A stretch of 64,000 nucleotides of DNA from Neostapfia colusana (GCA_030760725.1 JASWHV010000012.1:37789652-37853651), one strand, 5' to 3'. Counted from the stretch's first letter, positions 33,801-45,948 are shown. Notes: generated from the letters alone by a model not told the origin. Numbers and translations are program-made.

Positions 33801-36800
33801 GGTTAGTCAGCGGACTGGGGGCGTTCGCAACCTCGACAATGAGGACGCCCCAGAGGGAGACAACGTGCTGGCGGGTACGTTTACTCTCAACGACCAAGCA
33901 ATCATCATTTTATTCGATTCGGGTGCAACCCACAGTTTCATAAGTGCATTCTATGTGGCTAATCATCAAATGCAAGTCTTCCCAACCGACTGCTCCTATA
34001 TGATCTGCTCACCGGGAGGGAAGATTTCAGCAAAAATGATGATTCCAAAAGCACCTCTGTGCTTAGGTGGGAAGCTATATCCCACCACCTTGATAATCCT
34101 TACGGGACAAAAGATTAATGCAATCTTAGGGATGTCATGGTTACGCTACCATGGCGCTGTCCTAGACACTCGGACACGGACGGTACATTTGAATTCTCCA
34201 TTCCATCGTCCACATTCCATGGTGTTAGACAATCCAGTCCAGGAAGTTTCAGAAATTAATAATTCTGAAGCTCTCCAGTTAGAGGACATCCCCGTAGTCC
34301 TGGAATACCCCGACGTGTTTCTGGATGATCTTCCGGGCATGCCTCCTGAGCGGGATGTCGAGTTCAAGATTGAACTTGCACCCGGGACTACTCCTATATC
34401 ACAGATACCATACAAAATGGCTCCAAACAAGCTGGCTGAACTAAAAGAAGAGCTCAATGATCTGTTGAGCAAAGGTTTCATTAGGCCGAGTTCCTCGCCT
34501 TGGGGATGCTCGGCGCTGTTCGTAAAGAAGAAGGATGAGACCTTGAGGCTGTGTGTGGACTACCGGCCGCTCAACAACGTCACCATCAAGAACAAATACC
34601 CACTGCCCCGCATTGACATCCTGTTTGATCAGCTTGTGGGTGCAAGTGTGTTCTCCAAGATGGACCTTCGCTCTGGATATCATCAAATAAAAATCCGGGC
34701 GGAGGATATCCCGAAGACGGCCTTCTCGACGAGATATGGTTTATATGAATATCTCGTCATGTCTTTTGGTCTCACCAATGCTCCGGCACATTTCACGTAT
34801 CTCATGAACTCGGTGTTCATGCCGGAGCTGGACAAGTTCGTGGTGGCGTTCATTGATGATATCTTGGTTTACTCCAAGACAGAAGCAGAACACGCCAAAC
34901 ACTTGAAGATCGTTCTTCAACGATTGCGAGACCACAAGCTTTATGCCAAGTTCAGCAAATGCGAGTTTTGGATCAGTCAAGTGCCATTTTTGGGACATAT
35001 CATCTCAGCGGAAGGCATTGCGGTTGACCCAAGTAAAATTGAACAAGTGCTGAAACGGAAAGCCCCTACTTCTGTCCATGTAGTCAGAAGCTTCCTCGGC
35101 TTAGCGGGATATTACCAGAGATTCATTCCAAGCTTCTCCAAGCTTGCTAAGCCGATGACAGAATTATTGAAGAAGGGAACAAAGTATGTTTGGAACACGG
35201 CATGTGAAAGAGCGTTCCAAGAATTAGTGAAGCATCTCACAACAGCCCCGGTCTTAGCTCAACCGGATACAACCAAGCCCTTCGACGTGTATTGTGATGC
35301 GTCCGGTATTGGACTCGGCTGCGTGTTAATGCAGGAAGGACGTGTGGTCGCATATGGCTCACGCCAACTTCGGAACCATGAGCAGCACTATCCGACTCAT
35401 GATCTTGAGCTTGCTGCTGTGGTGTTGGCGCTGAAAATGTGGAGGCACTATCTCCTGGGGAATTTGGTGCATCTCTACACCGACCACAAGAGCCTGAAGT
35501 ATATTTTCACCCAGAAGGAGCTGAACATGAGGCAAAGGAGGTGGTTAGAACTAATCAAAGACTATGAGATTGAGATTCATTACCACCCCGGCAAGGCGAA
35601 TGTGGTTGCTGACGCGCTGAGTCGGAAATCACATGTCCATAACCTCACCATTACACCGGTAGAGGAGGAAGAGCCGAGCTTGTACTTGGTTCTTTATGGA
35701 TCGCTCCACAACCTTGCCCTCATCCCTACCATTAGGGAGGACATTATTGCAGCTCAGAAGGTTGATAAGGGTATGGCACATCTCCGAAGACGGATACACA
35801 ACGGGGAAATCAAATGTTTCTGGAAGGATGATGAGGGGACGTTGTGGTTTAATGACCACATAGTTGTACCCCGGAACATGGAGCTGAGGAAGAAAATTCT
35901 TGATGAAGCTCACTTGTCTAAATACTCCATTCATCCGGGCAGCAACAAAATGTACCAAGATTTGAAAAAGAAATTTTGGTGGACGCGGATGAAGCAGGAG
36001 GTAGCGCAGTACGTATCCGAGTGTGATACGTGTAGACGAGTGAAAGCTGATCATATGAGAAAATCAGGGCTGCTGCAACCTCTGAAAATTCCGGCATGGA
36101 AATGGGATGATGTGAGCATGGATTTCATTGTGGGATTACCCCTGCCTTCCAACAAGCATGATTCCATTTGGCTAATCGTTGACCGATTAACCAAGTCGGC
36201 TCACTTCATTCCTGTGCATACACGTTACAATGCCAGCAAGTATGCGGAGCTGTACATAGCGAGAATTCTATGCTTATACGGTGTACCCAAGACCATAGTC
36301 TCAGATCGGAGTGCGTTATTCATGTCTCGTTTTTGGGAGCAGTTGGACGCTGCATTGGGTACTAAGCTGATTAGGAGCTCCGCCTATCACCCTCAGACAG
36401 ATGGGCAAACAGAGAGGGAGAACCAAGTACTAGAATACATGTTGAGAGCGTGTGCCATCAACCACGGTAGAAACTGGGATGATCATCTACCGTTGGCAGA
36501 ATTCTCGTACAATAACGGCTATCAGGCGAGTATCAAGATGGCACAATATGAAGCTCTCTACGGTCGTAAATGCCGCACCCCATTAAACTGGTGCGAGTCC
36601 GGTGAAAGGGTCACATTCGGGGTTGATGTGGTGAACGACGCCGAAGAGCGTGTTCGGATGATTCAAGCCAACTTGAAGGCCGCTCAATCCCGGCAGAAAA
36701 GCTACGCTGATAAGAGGCGTAGGCTGCTGCACTTTGACGTCGGAATACCTCCGTGTATCTCCGATGAAGGGCGTGCACCGGTTCGGTATGAAGGGGAAAC

Positions 36801-36861
36801 TCGCTCCCCGATTCATTGGACCCTATGCTATCACCGAGAAGTGTGGACCAGTGGCGTATAA
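33580..36861 (+). pseudogene. pol: Ty3-1 pol: protease, RT, RNase H, integrase; frameshifted near the end
   Basis: A 1093-residue open frame includes the gag knuckle at its start. Protease DSGATHSF begins at residue 113. Reverse transcriptase has FIDD at residues 424-427 in VVAFIDDILVYSK. RNase H has VYCDASGIGLGCV. Integrase has HLSKYSIHPG with CDTCRRVK, and the core SMDFIVGLPL, VSDRSALF and TDGQTERENQ. Some usually conserved residues are changed; the Gly after SDR is Ser, for example. Near 36740 a short deletion shifts the frame, so the last 50 residues of this ORF are not homologous. The remainder is in another frame from 36734. Confidence 0.92.
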
Positions 36862-37162
36862 ACTGGGGCTACCGACATCTCTTGCTGGTGTTCACGATGT
36901 TTTCCATGTTTCATAACTGCAAAAATGTCTGAAGTATACGGCTACGGTTCCCACCGAAGACATCGGCGAGTTGCAACCGGATTTGACATATGATGAATAT
37001 CCGGTGGCAATTATTGATGAAAAGGCCCAGACCACACGTAGCCGAACGTTGTGGTTCTACAAGATACTCTGGAGTAACCACACCGCCGAAGAAGCAACGT
37101 GGGAGAGCGAGGAATTCCTTCGCTCAAACTACCCGGAGTTCATGGCTTCTCAGCACGGGTGA
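36734..37162 (+). pseudogene. Ty3-1 pol C-terminus with chromodomain-like end
   Basis: In the shifted frame, YLRVSPMKGVHRFGMKGKL and the integrase C-terminal GPVAYKLGLPTS lead to a TAA at 36913-36915, in place of the Gln of the conserved HVSQL (CAA to TAA). After it, QPDLTYDEYPVAIIDEKAQ and WSNHTAEEATWESEEFLR are readable to the stop at 37160-37162. The aromatic and acidic pattern matches the chromodomain of Tekay-type pol, which is thought to steer integration to heterochromatin. Confidence 0.85.
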
Positions 37163-37215
37163 GTTCCTATTACGTCGCTATCTCTTCTTTTGTAATCTCG
37201 GGACGAGATTCTTTT

Positions 37216-37228
37216 AAGGGGGGAGGGA
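37216..37228 (+). other. Polypurine tract of Ty3-1
   Basis: AAGGGGGGAGGGA directly before the 3' LTR, preceded by the family-wide GGGACGAGATTCTTTT block. Confidence 0.92.
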
Positions 37229-40200
37229 TGTAAAAGCCCAAGAAAGTGACTTGCAAAAGTGATCATGTCATCACCTCACAACACCACAGCTCATTTTGTG
37301 GATAGCTCATGAACACTTGAGAAGAGCAAGTAACCACCATCAAAAGGGTGATTAGAGGGAAAAAACTTAATTTCCAAAAAGTAGGATTTCTACACATGAA
37401 CATGAAGGGTTGAGCTCACCCCTAGACATTAAAAAGTCTTGGGAAGGCTCAGGCCAAACTTCATACAAATCCAATACTTTTTGAGGCACTTTTGGAGACA
37501 ATTCAAAAAGGGGCCAATTTGAATGCAAATTCAAATTGCAGCAACTTTCATCACTTGAATTCAAAAGTTGACTTCATATTCAAACTCAGCATATTTTTCT
37601 GAGTTATCCCACCAAATTTCACCCCCATTGGAATTTATCTTGACGGGAGCTAAATTTGCATTATTCAAAAACTGAATTTGAATTTCAGTTCAAACAGACA
37701 GCAAATTTAGCCAAACCAGTTTCAAATTTAGGAAATCAAATTCAAACAATGACTTGGAGGCTACGTCTCTCATTCAATTGTGAGTAGCTGAGATCTTTTC
37801 AGTGAAAACAAAAATGAAAAACAGAAAAGGAATTAGAGGGGAGAGGGACCCACTGATCAGTGACTAGACCCGGGGTGAAACCGACTCAAACCCGGCGATG
37901 TAGCAAGAGCGGTCGACGCCGGCTCGCAGAGGATGCCAGCAGCACTCGGGACTTCCACCTCACGGTGAAAATTTTTGGCTCAAAGGCCAGCACACCGAGC
38001 TGCTTCACCCTTCGTTCTATTCCCGAGCGAAAACGAGCACGTCCCGAGCTATTCTTTCACTGCCGCGCAAGAACTCATCGCCTCTTCCTCTGATCACCGG
38101 CGACCGGCCGATTCGGGCGGTTTCACGCACCGTCCACAGAGAAGAAAAGGTGCGCTTACTTGTGCTAAAGCTGTAGGAGGAAACCATGCGGCAGTTCAGG
38201 CGGTGTAGAGCAAGAATTTCTGGTTTTCTTCCTCGGAGCGTGTTAGGGTTAGAGTCCGGTCGACGACAAAATTTGTTGCACAGAATCAACCGCCGGCTAA
38301 GCTATAGCTCACACACGCTCTAGAACACCTAGCGCACCTCCTCGATCAAGTAGCAACCAGTTCCATGCACTAGGACCCTAGTTCTGTCAGAATTTCGGCC
38401 CGGCGGCTGAAAACAGGGCACCTCGCCGGTGAGGTCGTAGTTGCGGCCGTTTTCACGGGGATCAGTGCTCATATCTGTGATCAGCAAGTGTCAGCGGAGC
38501 TCCCCGAGCAAACCGCGTCTAAAAAGGTGTAGAGAACACCGAGTGCGACGTCGCCGATGAGCTTCCAGCCGCTGTCACCATCGCGAGCACTGTTCCGGCC
38601 ATCGCCGACCTCCGTTGAGGGCACCACCGTGTTCTCCAGGACGAAATATGCACAGGTGGCGAGTTTCGTCGAAGGTCGGGCAATAGAACGCCCGGCGGCG
38701 AGCTCTCCGGCGATGGGGGCGGCAGGGAGCCGCAGGAACGCGAGGTAGACGAAGCCCGCGGGTCCCACGTGTCAGCCTCGGGTTAAATAGCGCCGGATCT
38801 GCTGTGGCACCGGGATCCTGTGCGACTCAGCGGAAGACTCTGCGGACCCGTGTGGGTTAGCTGAGGTGCTGACACGTAGCCCGGGGACCCCACCAGCCAG
38901 TTTAAACTTTATTTGAATTTCCAGATTTGGTTCAAACTTCAAATGCATGTAACTTCTGCCAGGAAGCTCCAAATTCAGTGAACCAAATTTTGCTGAACTC
39001 AGCTTTTTGATTAATTTCCAGCAATACAAATTTCAGCTCATGAAACTTAATGGTTGTCCAGAATTAAATCCCAATGATTTAAAATGTTGGGAATTTTATC
39101 TGGAGAACTACTTTATAAAAAATTCAGAAATTTGGCTGGGAGGTTCATTGGAAAATCCTGGAGTCACAGTAAAATGTTCAGACCCATCCGAGTTCATTTA
39201 GTCCCCCTAATGGGGTGATTAATTGAACTGCCCTGAGAAAATAGAAAAATGTACAGAAACATTTTTCAGATTTTCTCAAATCTTGTTTAGGGCATAACTG
39301 CCTCTAGAATTCTTCAAATGACATGAATTCCATTAGAACCATCTTAAATTCTAGTTTCCAGAAAGTAATGGTTGGAGCCATGAAAACCACTGGAATTCCT
39401 TAGAGACTCTAATATTGACCAAATAGGCTTTTATTTGTACAAAGCTCACATGAACTTTGTTTCAAATGAAACTTTCTCAAGACTCTGGTTAGGACCCTAC
39501 CGAGTTAACATAAAAATTTCAGAACCAAAGGGGAGGTCTAGCTAGAGTTATGGTAATTACTTATTCAATCCTAAACATTGCATTTAAATTAACATATAGC
39601 TTATCGTTTACGTGTAGTCGCTGAAGGCGAAGAAACTCCGGAAGTGCTCGACTTCCTTCTTCCGGACGAAGCCCTAACAACTGACCAGCAGCAACAAGGC
39701 AAGCCCCGGTTTGCATTAAACCGTTTTACAAAGTTTTGCTTTGTTTACATACTTAGTATGAGGTATGTATATGTGCATTAGGTGTAGGGTGGATGAAACC
39801 CCAAATGCATAACCAGATGTTTCCCATAAGAGTGAGGGTAGTGTCTAAGTTATCGAATAGACAGGCTAGGCTTAACAATTCTTAGGACTTCGGTACAAGT
39901 CGAGTAGTTGGAATCTACTCGCGAGTTAGGCTTGGGGCACACGGGATTGGTTCGAGTGATGTGAGATCACTTTAGTAATAAAAATGAGACTAGGCTGGGG
40001 CTAGGGCGCAGCAAGAGGAAGTCTTGTGTGCGCAGCCCTGTCCGTGTCAATTGAGGACCGATCCGTGTGCGGCCCTGCTGAGCAAGTATTGAACGTACCG
40101 AAGGCATATCGGATATATGGGCCCAGTAAACCAATGTAACCTAAACCTCCGGGCGTCGAGGCATAGCACACCGATTATAGGTGTAGGTTGAGGGCAGCAA

Positions 40201-41075
40201 GGTGGAAATCTGCTAACGGGCATAGAGAGATGCTCCGTATAGGGAACCTCCTGCTCATTTCGGTGCGACCGGTTCGACGTTTGGGCTGTTGGGTGAAAGA
40301 TCGTCCCGTACAACATCGAGTGAGCGTGCTATGCAGTTCCACGGGTGGGCGTACGTGACGTGCTATTCGGGTATCCCTGCAGGTGTATATCTAGTTGATT
40401 CACCATCCCTCGCGGTGACGAGTACCGCTTGTTCACTGTGTCGTAACGTAGATAAATCATGGAATTTTATGATTCAATTCTGCTGATATGTATAATTGTA
40501 TTGCTACCTGTGTGCCACCAAATATTGCTTACTAAATTTTGTATTAATGAACTGTTAACTTGTGGCTAAAAGATGAACTAAGGATGAACTTGTAGGTGTG
40601 TCCATTTGCTGAAATTACTATCCCATGTTCGTGTAAACTGCATGTAGAGCTTCATTCCTAGGTGAGTCGGTTAAGTCTTGTTGAGCCATCGTGCTCATGG
40701 TTGCTGCTTAAGTGTTTTTCAGGTGAGGAGCCACCCACGGACTCGGGTTACGAGTCCACCGGCGAGGGTTACCCTCCATCGGGGATCACGGCTGAGTGGG
40801 AGCCGTACACGCCGCGCTAAGCTGAGGAGTACAGCTAGTGTGGGTTGCCCTAGGGCGGGGCAACCGACTTTTGCTAGATAGACGGGCGTGAGTTGTACAA
40901 ATTTAACTTCTGCTGGTGTAATATAACACTAGTTTGTAACTGAGTAGTGTACTACTTTGTACATTTCAGTTGGTTTTCAATGTAATACCATGTATCCTTA
41001 TGATGTGTGTTCTCGGGTGTCGCATCAGGCGGCACCACCCTCTGCGATCCTGGATGAGCGGATTCTGGTCCGCCA
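37229..41075 (+). repeat. 3' LTR of Ty3-1
   Basis: This 3847-bp LTR runs from TGTAAAAGCCC to GGTCCGCCA. From 38539 it matches the window start. The hairpin CGAGTAG/CTACTCG is at 39901-39921 and TGAGC/GCTCA at 40682-40697. I did not find a convincing TATA box or an unambiguous GAG|GTRAG donor in this LTR. ORFs in it (for example 37860-38093 and 40678-40881) have no family motif and are not annotated as genes. Confidence 0.93.
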
Positions 41076-41295
41076 CGAGTGACATGTCGTGTAGACAGTA
41101 GGGTATGTATAGGTAGTGACGACATGAGCACGACTTCTCGGAGATCCGGGAATAATGTATCTTGTATAAAGTTTATGCTTTATCAATATATGTGAATGTT
41201 GTGCAAATTATTCATGTGTCACTTCAATACCTACTGTTTCATATGGAATTTTTAAGTATGACATGTGCTGATCGCTGCTGTTTTGAATTTTCAGA
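41076..41295 (+). other. Ty3-4 leader remnant before gag
   Basis: These 220 bp have no coding signal. The stretch ends in TTGAATTTTCAG one base before the gag ATG, the same splice-acceptor-like placement as in Ty3-1, Ty3-2 and Ty3-3. The left part, including the primer site, is separated by Ty3-1 and lies outside the window. Confidence 0.65.
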
Positions 41296-42515
41296 ATGAC
41301 TCGTACTTGTGCCAACCCGGATGTTGGGGGTTCCAGTCAGGGTGGAGAGGCTTCCCAACTGCCTCCCGAGGATTCCTCGGGACAGCAACAGCAGCAACAG
41401 CAACAGCAACAACCGCCACCACCACCGCCAACGGTTACTTTGGCCGACATCGTTGCGGCGATGGCGGGTTCTCACCAGCAGCACACGGAGTTGCTGCAAA
41501 CCCTCATTGCAAATACGTCTTGACCAGAGAGGCGTCAAGATCGCGAGGAGCACCAACAAAGCTCCTACTCCGATTTTCTGGCTACTCATCCCCCGGTATT
41601 TTCAAGGGCGGATGAACCCCTCGATGCGGACAACTGGCTACACACGATGGATATGAAGTTCAGGCTGCTCCAAGTGAGTGATCAGTGCAAAACTCAGTTC
41701 GCGGTCCAACAGCTTCAAGGATATGCAAGTGCGTGGTGGGCAAACTACTGTGCTTCGCAGCCCACCGAGCGAGTTATGACCTGGGCGGAATTCCGGACGG
41801 CCTTCAGGGCGTATCACATACCGCCGAGTCTCATGAAGAGGAAGATGCAGGAGTTCTTACGCCTGCAGCAAGGAAGCCGGACCGCGCTGGAATACTCCAG
41901 GGCGTTCAATGATCTTGCGCTCTACACTTCGTATCACGCTGATACCAACGAGAAGCAGCGGGATCATTTCTACCAGGGGCTTAACCCGCTCTTGAAGGAC
42001 AAGCTGGCGATGATCAATAGTGGCAGCCTCAATGACATTATTGATGTTGCGATTGTTCAGGAGGACTCCGGCAAGGAGTTAGCGGCAGCGGAGAGGAAGC
42101 GAAGCGCGCCGCAAAGTAGCTGAGAAGGAGATGGTCCTTCTCAAAAATACCGGATGGTGAATAGTTCACCATCGGGTCCACGCTGGCAGCCACCACAGAG
42201 GTCGATGCCATTCCGTAGTCGGCCATATTCTCCACCGGCATTCAGGCCGGCACTGCCAGTACCACCTCCGTAGCAACAACAGCAGCAGCGGACGATGCCG
42301 TGTGCGTATGCACCTCAGCAGCGCATGCCGGGCTTTCATCCCCCAAACACCGGACAAGCAGCAGCCACATGCTACAAGTGTGGTCGCCCAGGACACTTCG
42401 CCAACAATTGTCCTGAGAGGCAGGGCGGCGGAGTTGCACCAAGCTTCCGGGGAGGAATCAGCCCCGGAACCCCACTAATGCGCGGCGGGCAAATCCTAGG
42501 CCCGGCACCGTGACA
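41296..42515 (+). pseudogene. gag: Ty3-4 gag with zinc knuckle, three in-frame stops, no frameshift
   Basis: One reading frame runs the full length. It has a Gly/Ser/polyGln/polyPro N-terminus, the capsid core SYSDFLATHPPVFSRADEPL, FAVQQLQGYASAWWANYCAS, LRLQQGSRTALEYSRAFNDL, and the knuckle CYKCGRPGHFANNC at 42370-42411. Stops interrupt it at 41521 (TGA), 42121 (TGA) and 42271 (TAG). The first two are one C-to-T step from CGA and the third from CAG. It ends with TGA at 42513-42515. The absence of any frameshift over about 1.2 kb is striking for an old copy. Confidence 0.9.
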
Positions 42516-42716
42516 ATCCTTGAACACAATCTAAATTCTTGAGAGATCATATGGTGACTTTGAAAACCTTGTGGTCACCATAGGTAGTTGGCCTTTGCTA
42601 TGTTGGTAACATAAGTGAAATTGACTTGTGGTTACTCTTATGTTCAAGCAGAGCATTTGATTTTGACTAAAGGGTTGAGATGCCAACTCGAGGCGAGATT
42701 ACCGATTCATTGATAA
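42516..42716 (+). other. Unassigned Ty3-4 sequence after gag (left of SoloB)
   Basis: About 200 bp with no open frame and no resemblance to protease. It is AT-rich and continues at 45651 after SoloB. Its last five bases, GATAA (42712-42716), are the left SoloB duplication. Confidence 0.6.
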
Positions 42717-42789
42717 TGTAACACCCTCAATTTCACTACCATGCATTGCATACATTTTTCATGTAGAGAAGCATTTAAAAAGAAGTAGA

Positions 42790-42905
42790 AATAGAGAAAG
42801 AACCATAGAAATGGAGAAAGAACCATAGAAATGGATAAAGAACCATAGAAATGGAGAAGGGAATATAGAAATGGAGAAGGGAACATAGAAATGGAGAGAA
42901 ATAGA
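42790..42905 (+). repeat. Tandem array of a 20-bp unit in SoloB
   Basis: About five and a half copies of AACCATAGAAATGGAGAAAG in exact 20-bp register (for example 42801, 42821, 42841, 42861, 42881), with the later copies diverging. Confidence 0.95.
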
Positions 42906-43100
42906 AATAAGATAGCTGAATTGAGCCATCTCAAATTTCCCCCCAAATTTCCCCACCAAATTCCCCAAAATTTTCCCAAATTCCCAAAAATTCCCTAGGG
43001 GGAATTTCCCCCACATTTGGGGGGAATTTTCCCCCAAATTGGCCGCACCAAATTAGGGGGGAGACCCCTTGGCCGCAGCCCTTGACGGGGGGAGCCCTAG

Positions 43101-43336
43101 TCCCCCACCTCTTGGACTCTTTGGTGAAGTCCCCCACCTCTAGGACTCTTTGGTTAAGTCCCCCACCTTTAGGACTCTTTGGTTAAGTCCCCCACCTCTA
43201 GGAATCTTTGTCCACCACCCCTAGGACTCTTTGGTTGAGTCCCCTACCTCTAGGACTCTTTGTTTCCACACCTAGGACTCTTTGGTTGAGTCCCATAATT
43301 CTAGGACTCTTTGTTTCCACCCCTATGACTATTTTT
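43101..43336 (+). repeat. Tandem array of 23-29 bp units upstream of the SoloB TATA box
   Basis: Nine units of the type TCCCCCACCTCTAGGACTCT followed by TTGGTTAAG, in long (28-29 bp) and short (about 23 bp) forms that alternate in the second half. The array ends about seven bases before the TATA box. Confidence 0.93.
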
Positions 43337-43342
43337 CCCCCT

Positions 43343-43350
43343 TATAAATA
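43343..43350 (+). promoter_or_regulatory. TATA box of SoloB LTR
   Basis: TATAAATA follows a C-rich stretch and the tandem array; the transcription start would be about 30 bp downstream. Confidence 0.75.
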
Positions 43351-43494
43351 TAACACCCACCACCTGGCCGCACCCCTCTCTCTTTTGGTCGTCCCCCATG
43401 CTGCCAAGCCCCCTCCCCCTCCCAAGTCACCGAGTTGGACCCCCCTTCAAGCCGCCGAGTTCGCCACCCCCCTGCCGGAGTTTGGTCGCCAGTG

Positions 43495-43600
43495 AGCCCT
43501 GCCGACGAGCCCCACCGTCGAGCCCCGCCATCGAGCCCCGCCATCGAGCCCCGTCATCAAGCCTCACCGTCAAGACCCGCCGACGAGCCTCGTCACGCCT
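43495..43600 (+). repeat. Imperfect GAGCCCCGCCATC repeats in SoloB
   Basis: Six or so imperfect 13-15 bp units (GAGCCCCGCCATC type) lie downstream of the TATA box. ORFs across them are low-complexity artefacts. Confidence 0.75.
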
Positions 43601-45645
43601 CGCCGTCGCCGGAGAAGAAGCCCGACGATCTGTCCTACCCTAAGTTTCCATAGAAAAATCCTCCATTGCTGGCGTTGCTAGGAGAAAGGCTCTGCCACAA
43701 AGAGGAAGTGAGGTAGGTCTCCATTACCCATCTTACAACGTCGCCGCTGTTTCTTCGCATCCGTTTTCTTCGCCCCCTTCGAGCAGAAACTTTTGCGTGT
43801 GGACAGATCGTGTTTTGATCGGTTTTTGACAATGGAATTGATCTAGATCTTGAGTCAAGATCATCACCACATCCACATTTGATCCCTACACCCTTGTTCA
43901 TAAAAAACACCATGAAAGCCCATTAAAACATGCAAGAACACATACAAACTGGTTTAATAAAACAGCACCATAGGATTTGCATTCATCTACCCCGTTGCAT
44001 CTTGAGTAGAGTTTGTGCATGATGATTGATTGCTGTAAATTTTGTATGTGCGTGGTCGTGAGTAGAAGGACAAGCTCAAGAGGCCATTTACGAGGATCTA
44101 CAGCACCAAGACTTCGAGACGCTTGAGCAACAAGAGCCACGGGAGCAAGGCAAGTGCACCTTGACCATATTGATCCCATGTTTCGAAACTGTTTTGTTTG
44201 CGAAAACGTGTATGCTTGAGTCAACTTGATGGGACACCCTTTTATAGGAGTTTACTAGTTTTGTTAACCATCCTTGTGGCCGGGAAAGTTGATGAGTCGG
44301 GTATGGTCGTTTTTCCTTTTTGCTTCTCTTAATCTACGGGATACTGGAAGTTGAGTTAAAACATGTTTAGCTACTGCACTCATATGAATAATAATGATGA
44401 GAACTTGATGATGATAATGAGCATGGAATTGGGGAGATCTAGGCAAGATTGGTCCGTGGATGTTGCTGAATGAGATGGTGGTTTACTTGCCGTAGATCTA
44501 AGGACCGGTTCATGCCAGCACATGCCAGAAAAACAGTGCCACCACAAGGCCAAATATGGGTGCGGCTTAGCTGACTAATTAGGTTTGTTGCTAGCTTGTT
44601 ATGGACCGTTGGATGGCACGGAGAATGGGAGTCGAGAGGGACTTCCATGGGAATTGCATGGCACAAGAGGGGGCCCGTGGGTGGGAGAATGGTGTTTCGA
44701 GCCTGCCGGTGAAACCTCAGTGGGTCCATAAATCTAGTAGCCCCTTTGTAAAGGCTATTTTGTGATCTCTTGGCCATACACCAACAGTTGTGTACTGGTA
44801 TAATGGAGGTTCTGCAGTCGCCGGCAGGTGATGAAATCATGAACTTGTGGGTAAAGTGGTGCCACCTCTGCAGAGTGTAAAACTATCATGATAGCCGTGC
44901 TTCCGGTCACAAGCACCTGGCCAACTTACGTGATTAGAGGCAAATTTGGGATGTTTATTCGGTATGGTTATGGTATGGTCATTGGGATTGGTTTTGGGAC
45001 TGTTTTGAGTCATGACAATGAGTTTGGATTTGGCTATATGAATATGAGATGGTTATGAATATTTATGAGCATGAGATGAACTTGAGAAAAATTATTGGTT
45101 GGTTGAAGCATGATAAATGGTGAATTATGGTGAGAGAATATTGCTGAATTACTTGATTATGATGGGATAAATTTTACCTAGAAATAGTTGCTGTTTTGAT
45201 CATGTTGTGAAATAAAATTTGCTTGCTACAATGAGCCTTTCTATTCCCTACCTTGTTTGTTAAGCTACATATCATACTTTTCTCGCACTTGCTGAGTACG
45301 ACATGTACTCACCCTTGCATTACCACATATACATCAGCTACAGGAGATGAGTACTTCGAGGACCATGTGGAGTACTAGGCGTGCGAACTACCATCAACAT
45401 GCCTGTGGAGTTGAAGATTGGAGCCTGCTATTTAGTTATTTTCGCTGTCGTTTAGAGACTTCCGCTGCAAGAATAAGATAGACATTCATGGGTGAGACAA
45501 TGAGTCGATGTAATAAAGTACTTATACATTATTCATACGTGGTTATATTCTGCATTCAGTTTGTGGAATACATGTGTATGTGTGATGAACATCCTGGGCG
45601 CACATATGCATTCATTTGGTTCATTTTTCGGAACCGGGTGTCACA

Positions 45646-45935
45646 GATAATGTCACCAAACATCTCAATTCATGTTTGGGAAGTACTACAGAAAGCTTCT
45701 AAGGACTCAGTTAATCTAGACAAGTATTTGTTATCCATGTCAAGATTAGGACAGTAAAGGTTCCAGCCAATCGATCCGGTCGATAGGGTTCTACAGAGTT
45801 TTACGGACTCACCATACCGTCAAAGAGAGCACCATGGAAGAGCAAGAATATATCCGTTCGGTGTATTATCGTCATATCACCGATAATATTCACTACCTTC
45901 CCTTTCTCGTTGGAATCTCGGGACGATATTCTTTT
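45646..45935 (+). other. Unassigned Ty3-4 sequence before the polypurine tract
   Basis: The first five bases are the right GATAA duplication of SoloB. The rest (about 285 bp) continues 42716 and shows no pol motif. The last part, GGAATCTCGGGACGATATTC, matches the pre-PPT block of Ty3-1 and Ty3-2, which links this sequence to the same element group. Confidence 0.7.
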
Positions 45936-45948
45936 AAGAGGGGAGGAA
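45936..45948 (+). other. Polypurine tract of Ty3-4
   Basis: AAGAGGGGAGGAA directly before TGTAAAAGTCCC. Confidence 0.9.

Larger units (their letters stand above)
1..41075 (+). mobile_element. Ty3-1: Ty3/gypsy Tekay-type element, 5' end outside window, interrupted by three insertions
   Basis: This is a degenerate chromovirus-type element. Seen in sequence: a 5' LTR cut by the window edge (1-2548), a primer site (2554-2565), a leader, gag pieces at 4521-4952, 19535-19620, 23450-23600 and from 33305, pol to 37162, a polypurine tract, and a 3' LTR (37229-41075). Removing Ty3-2, SoloA and Copia-1 rejoins the gag reading at each junction, which confirms the nesting. It carries three in-frame TGA codons, a frameshift and a TAA, so it is not autonomous now. 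It appears to sit in the leader of Ty3-4. Its own target duplication cannot be checked because the left end is missing; CGAGT at 41076-41080 is the predicted right copy. Confidence 0.9.
42717..45645 (+). mobile_element. SoloB: solo LTR of a Tekay-type family distinct from the others
   Basis: A single 2929-bp LTR starts TGTAACACCCTC and ends CCGGGTGTCACA, flanked by perfect GATAA duplications (42712-42716, 45646-45650). The downstream half shares blocks with the Ty3-3 LTR, including GGACCGGTTCATG, CTCTGCAGAG and TGAGTAC hairpins, so the families are related. The upstream half is unique and holds two tandem-repeat arrays just before a TATA box. A GAG|GTAGGT site is at 43712/43713 and a CAG acceptor-like site ends at 45343. 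Confidence 0.94.

Noticed and set aside
38428..38745. Candidate LTR splice donors in Ty3-1 (GGTGAGG near 38428, GAGGTAGAC near 38743)
   Set aside because: Neither fits the GAG|GTRAG pattern and position as well as in the other families, so no donor is claimed for Ty3-1.
41076..41080. CGAGT as right target duplication of Ty3-1
   Set aside because: Plausible but unverifiable, because the left end of Ty3-1 is outside the window. Not listed as a confirmed duplication.
43101..43336. Regular repeats that might resemble a CRISPR array
   Set aside because: Units are directly adjacent without unique spacers and the context is a plant LTR. It is a tandem repeat.
43208..43653. Pro/Ser-rich ORFs in SoloB
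   Set aside because: Produced by tandem repeats and C-rich sequence around the TATA box. No start or domain evidence.
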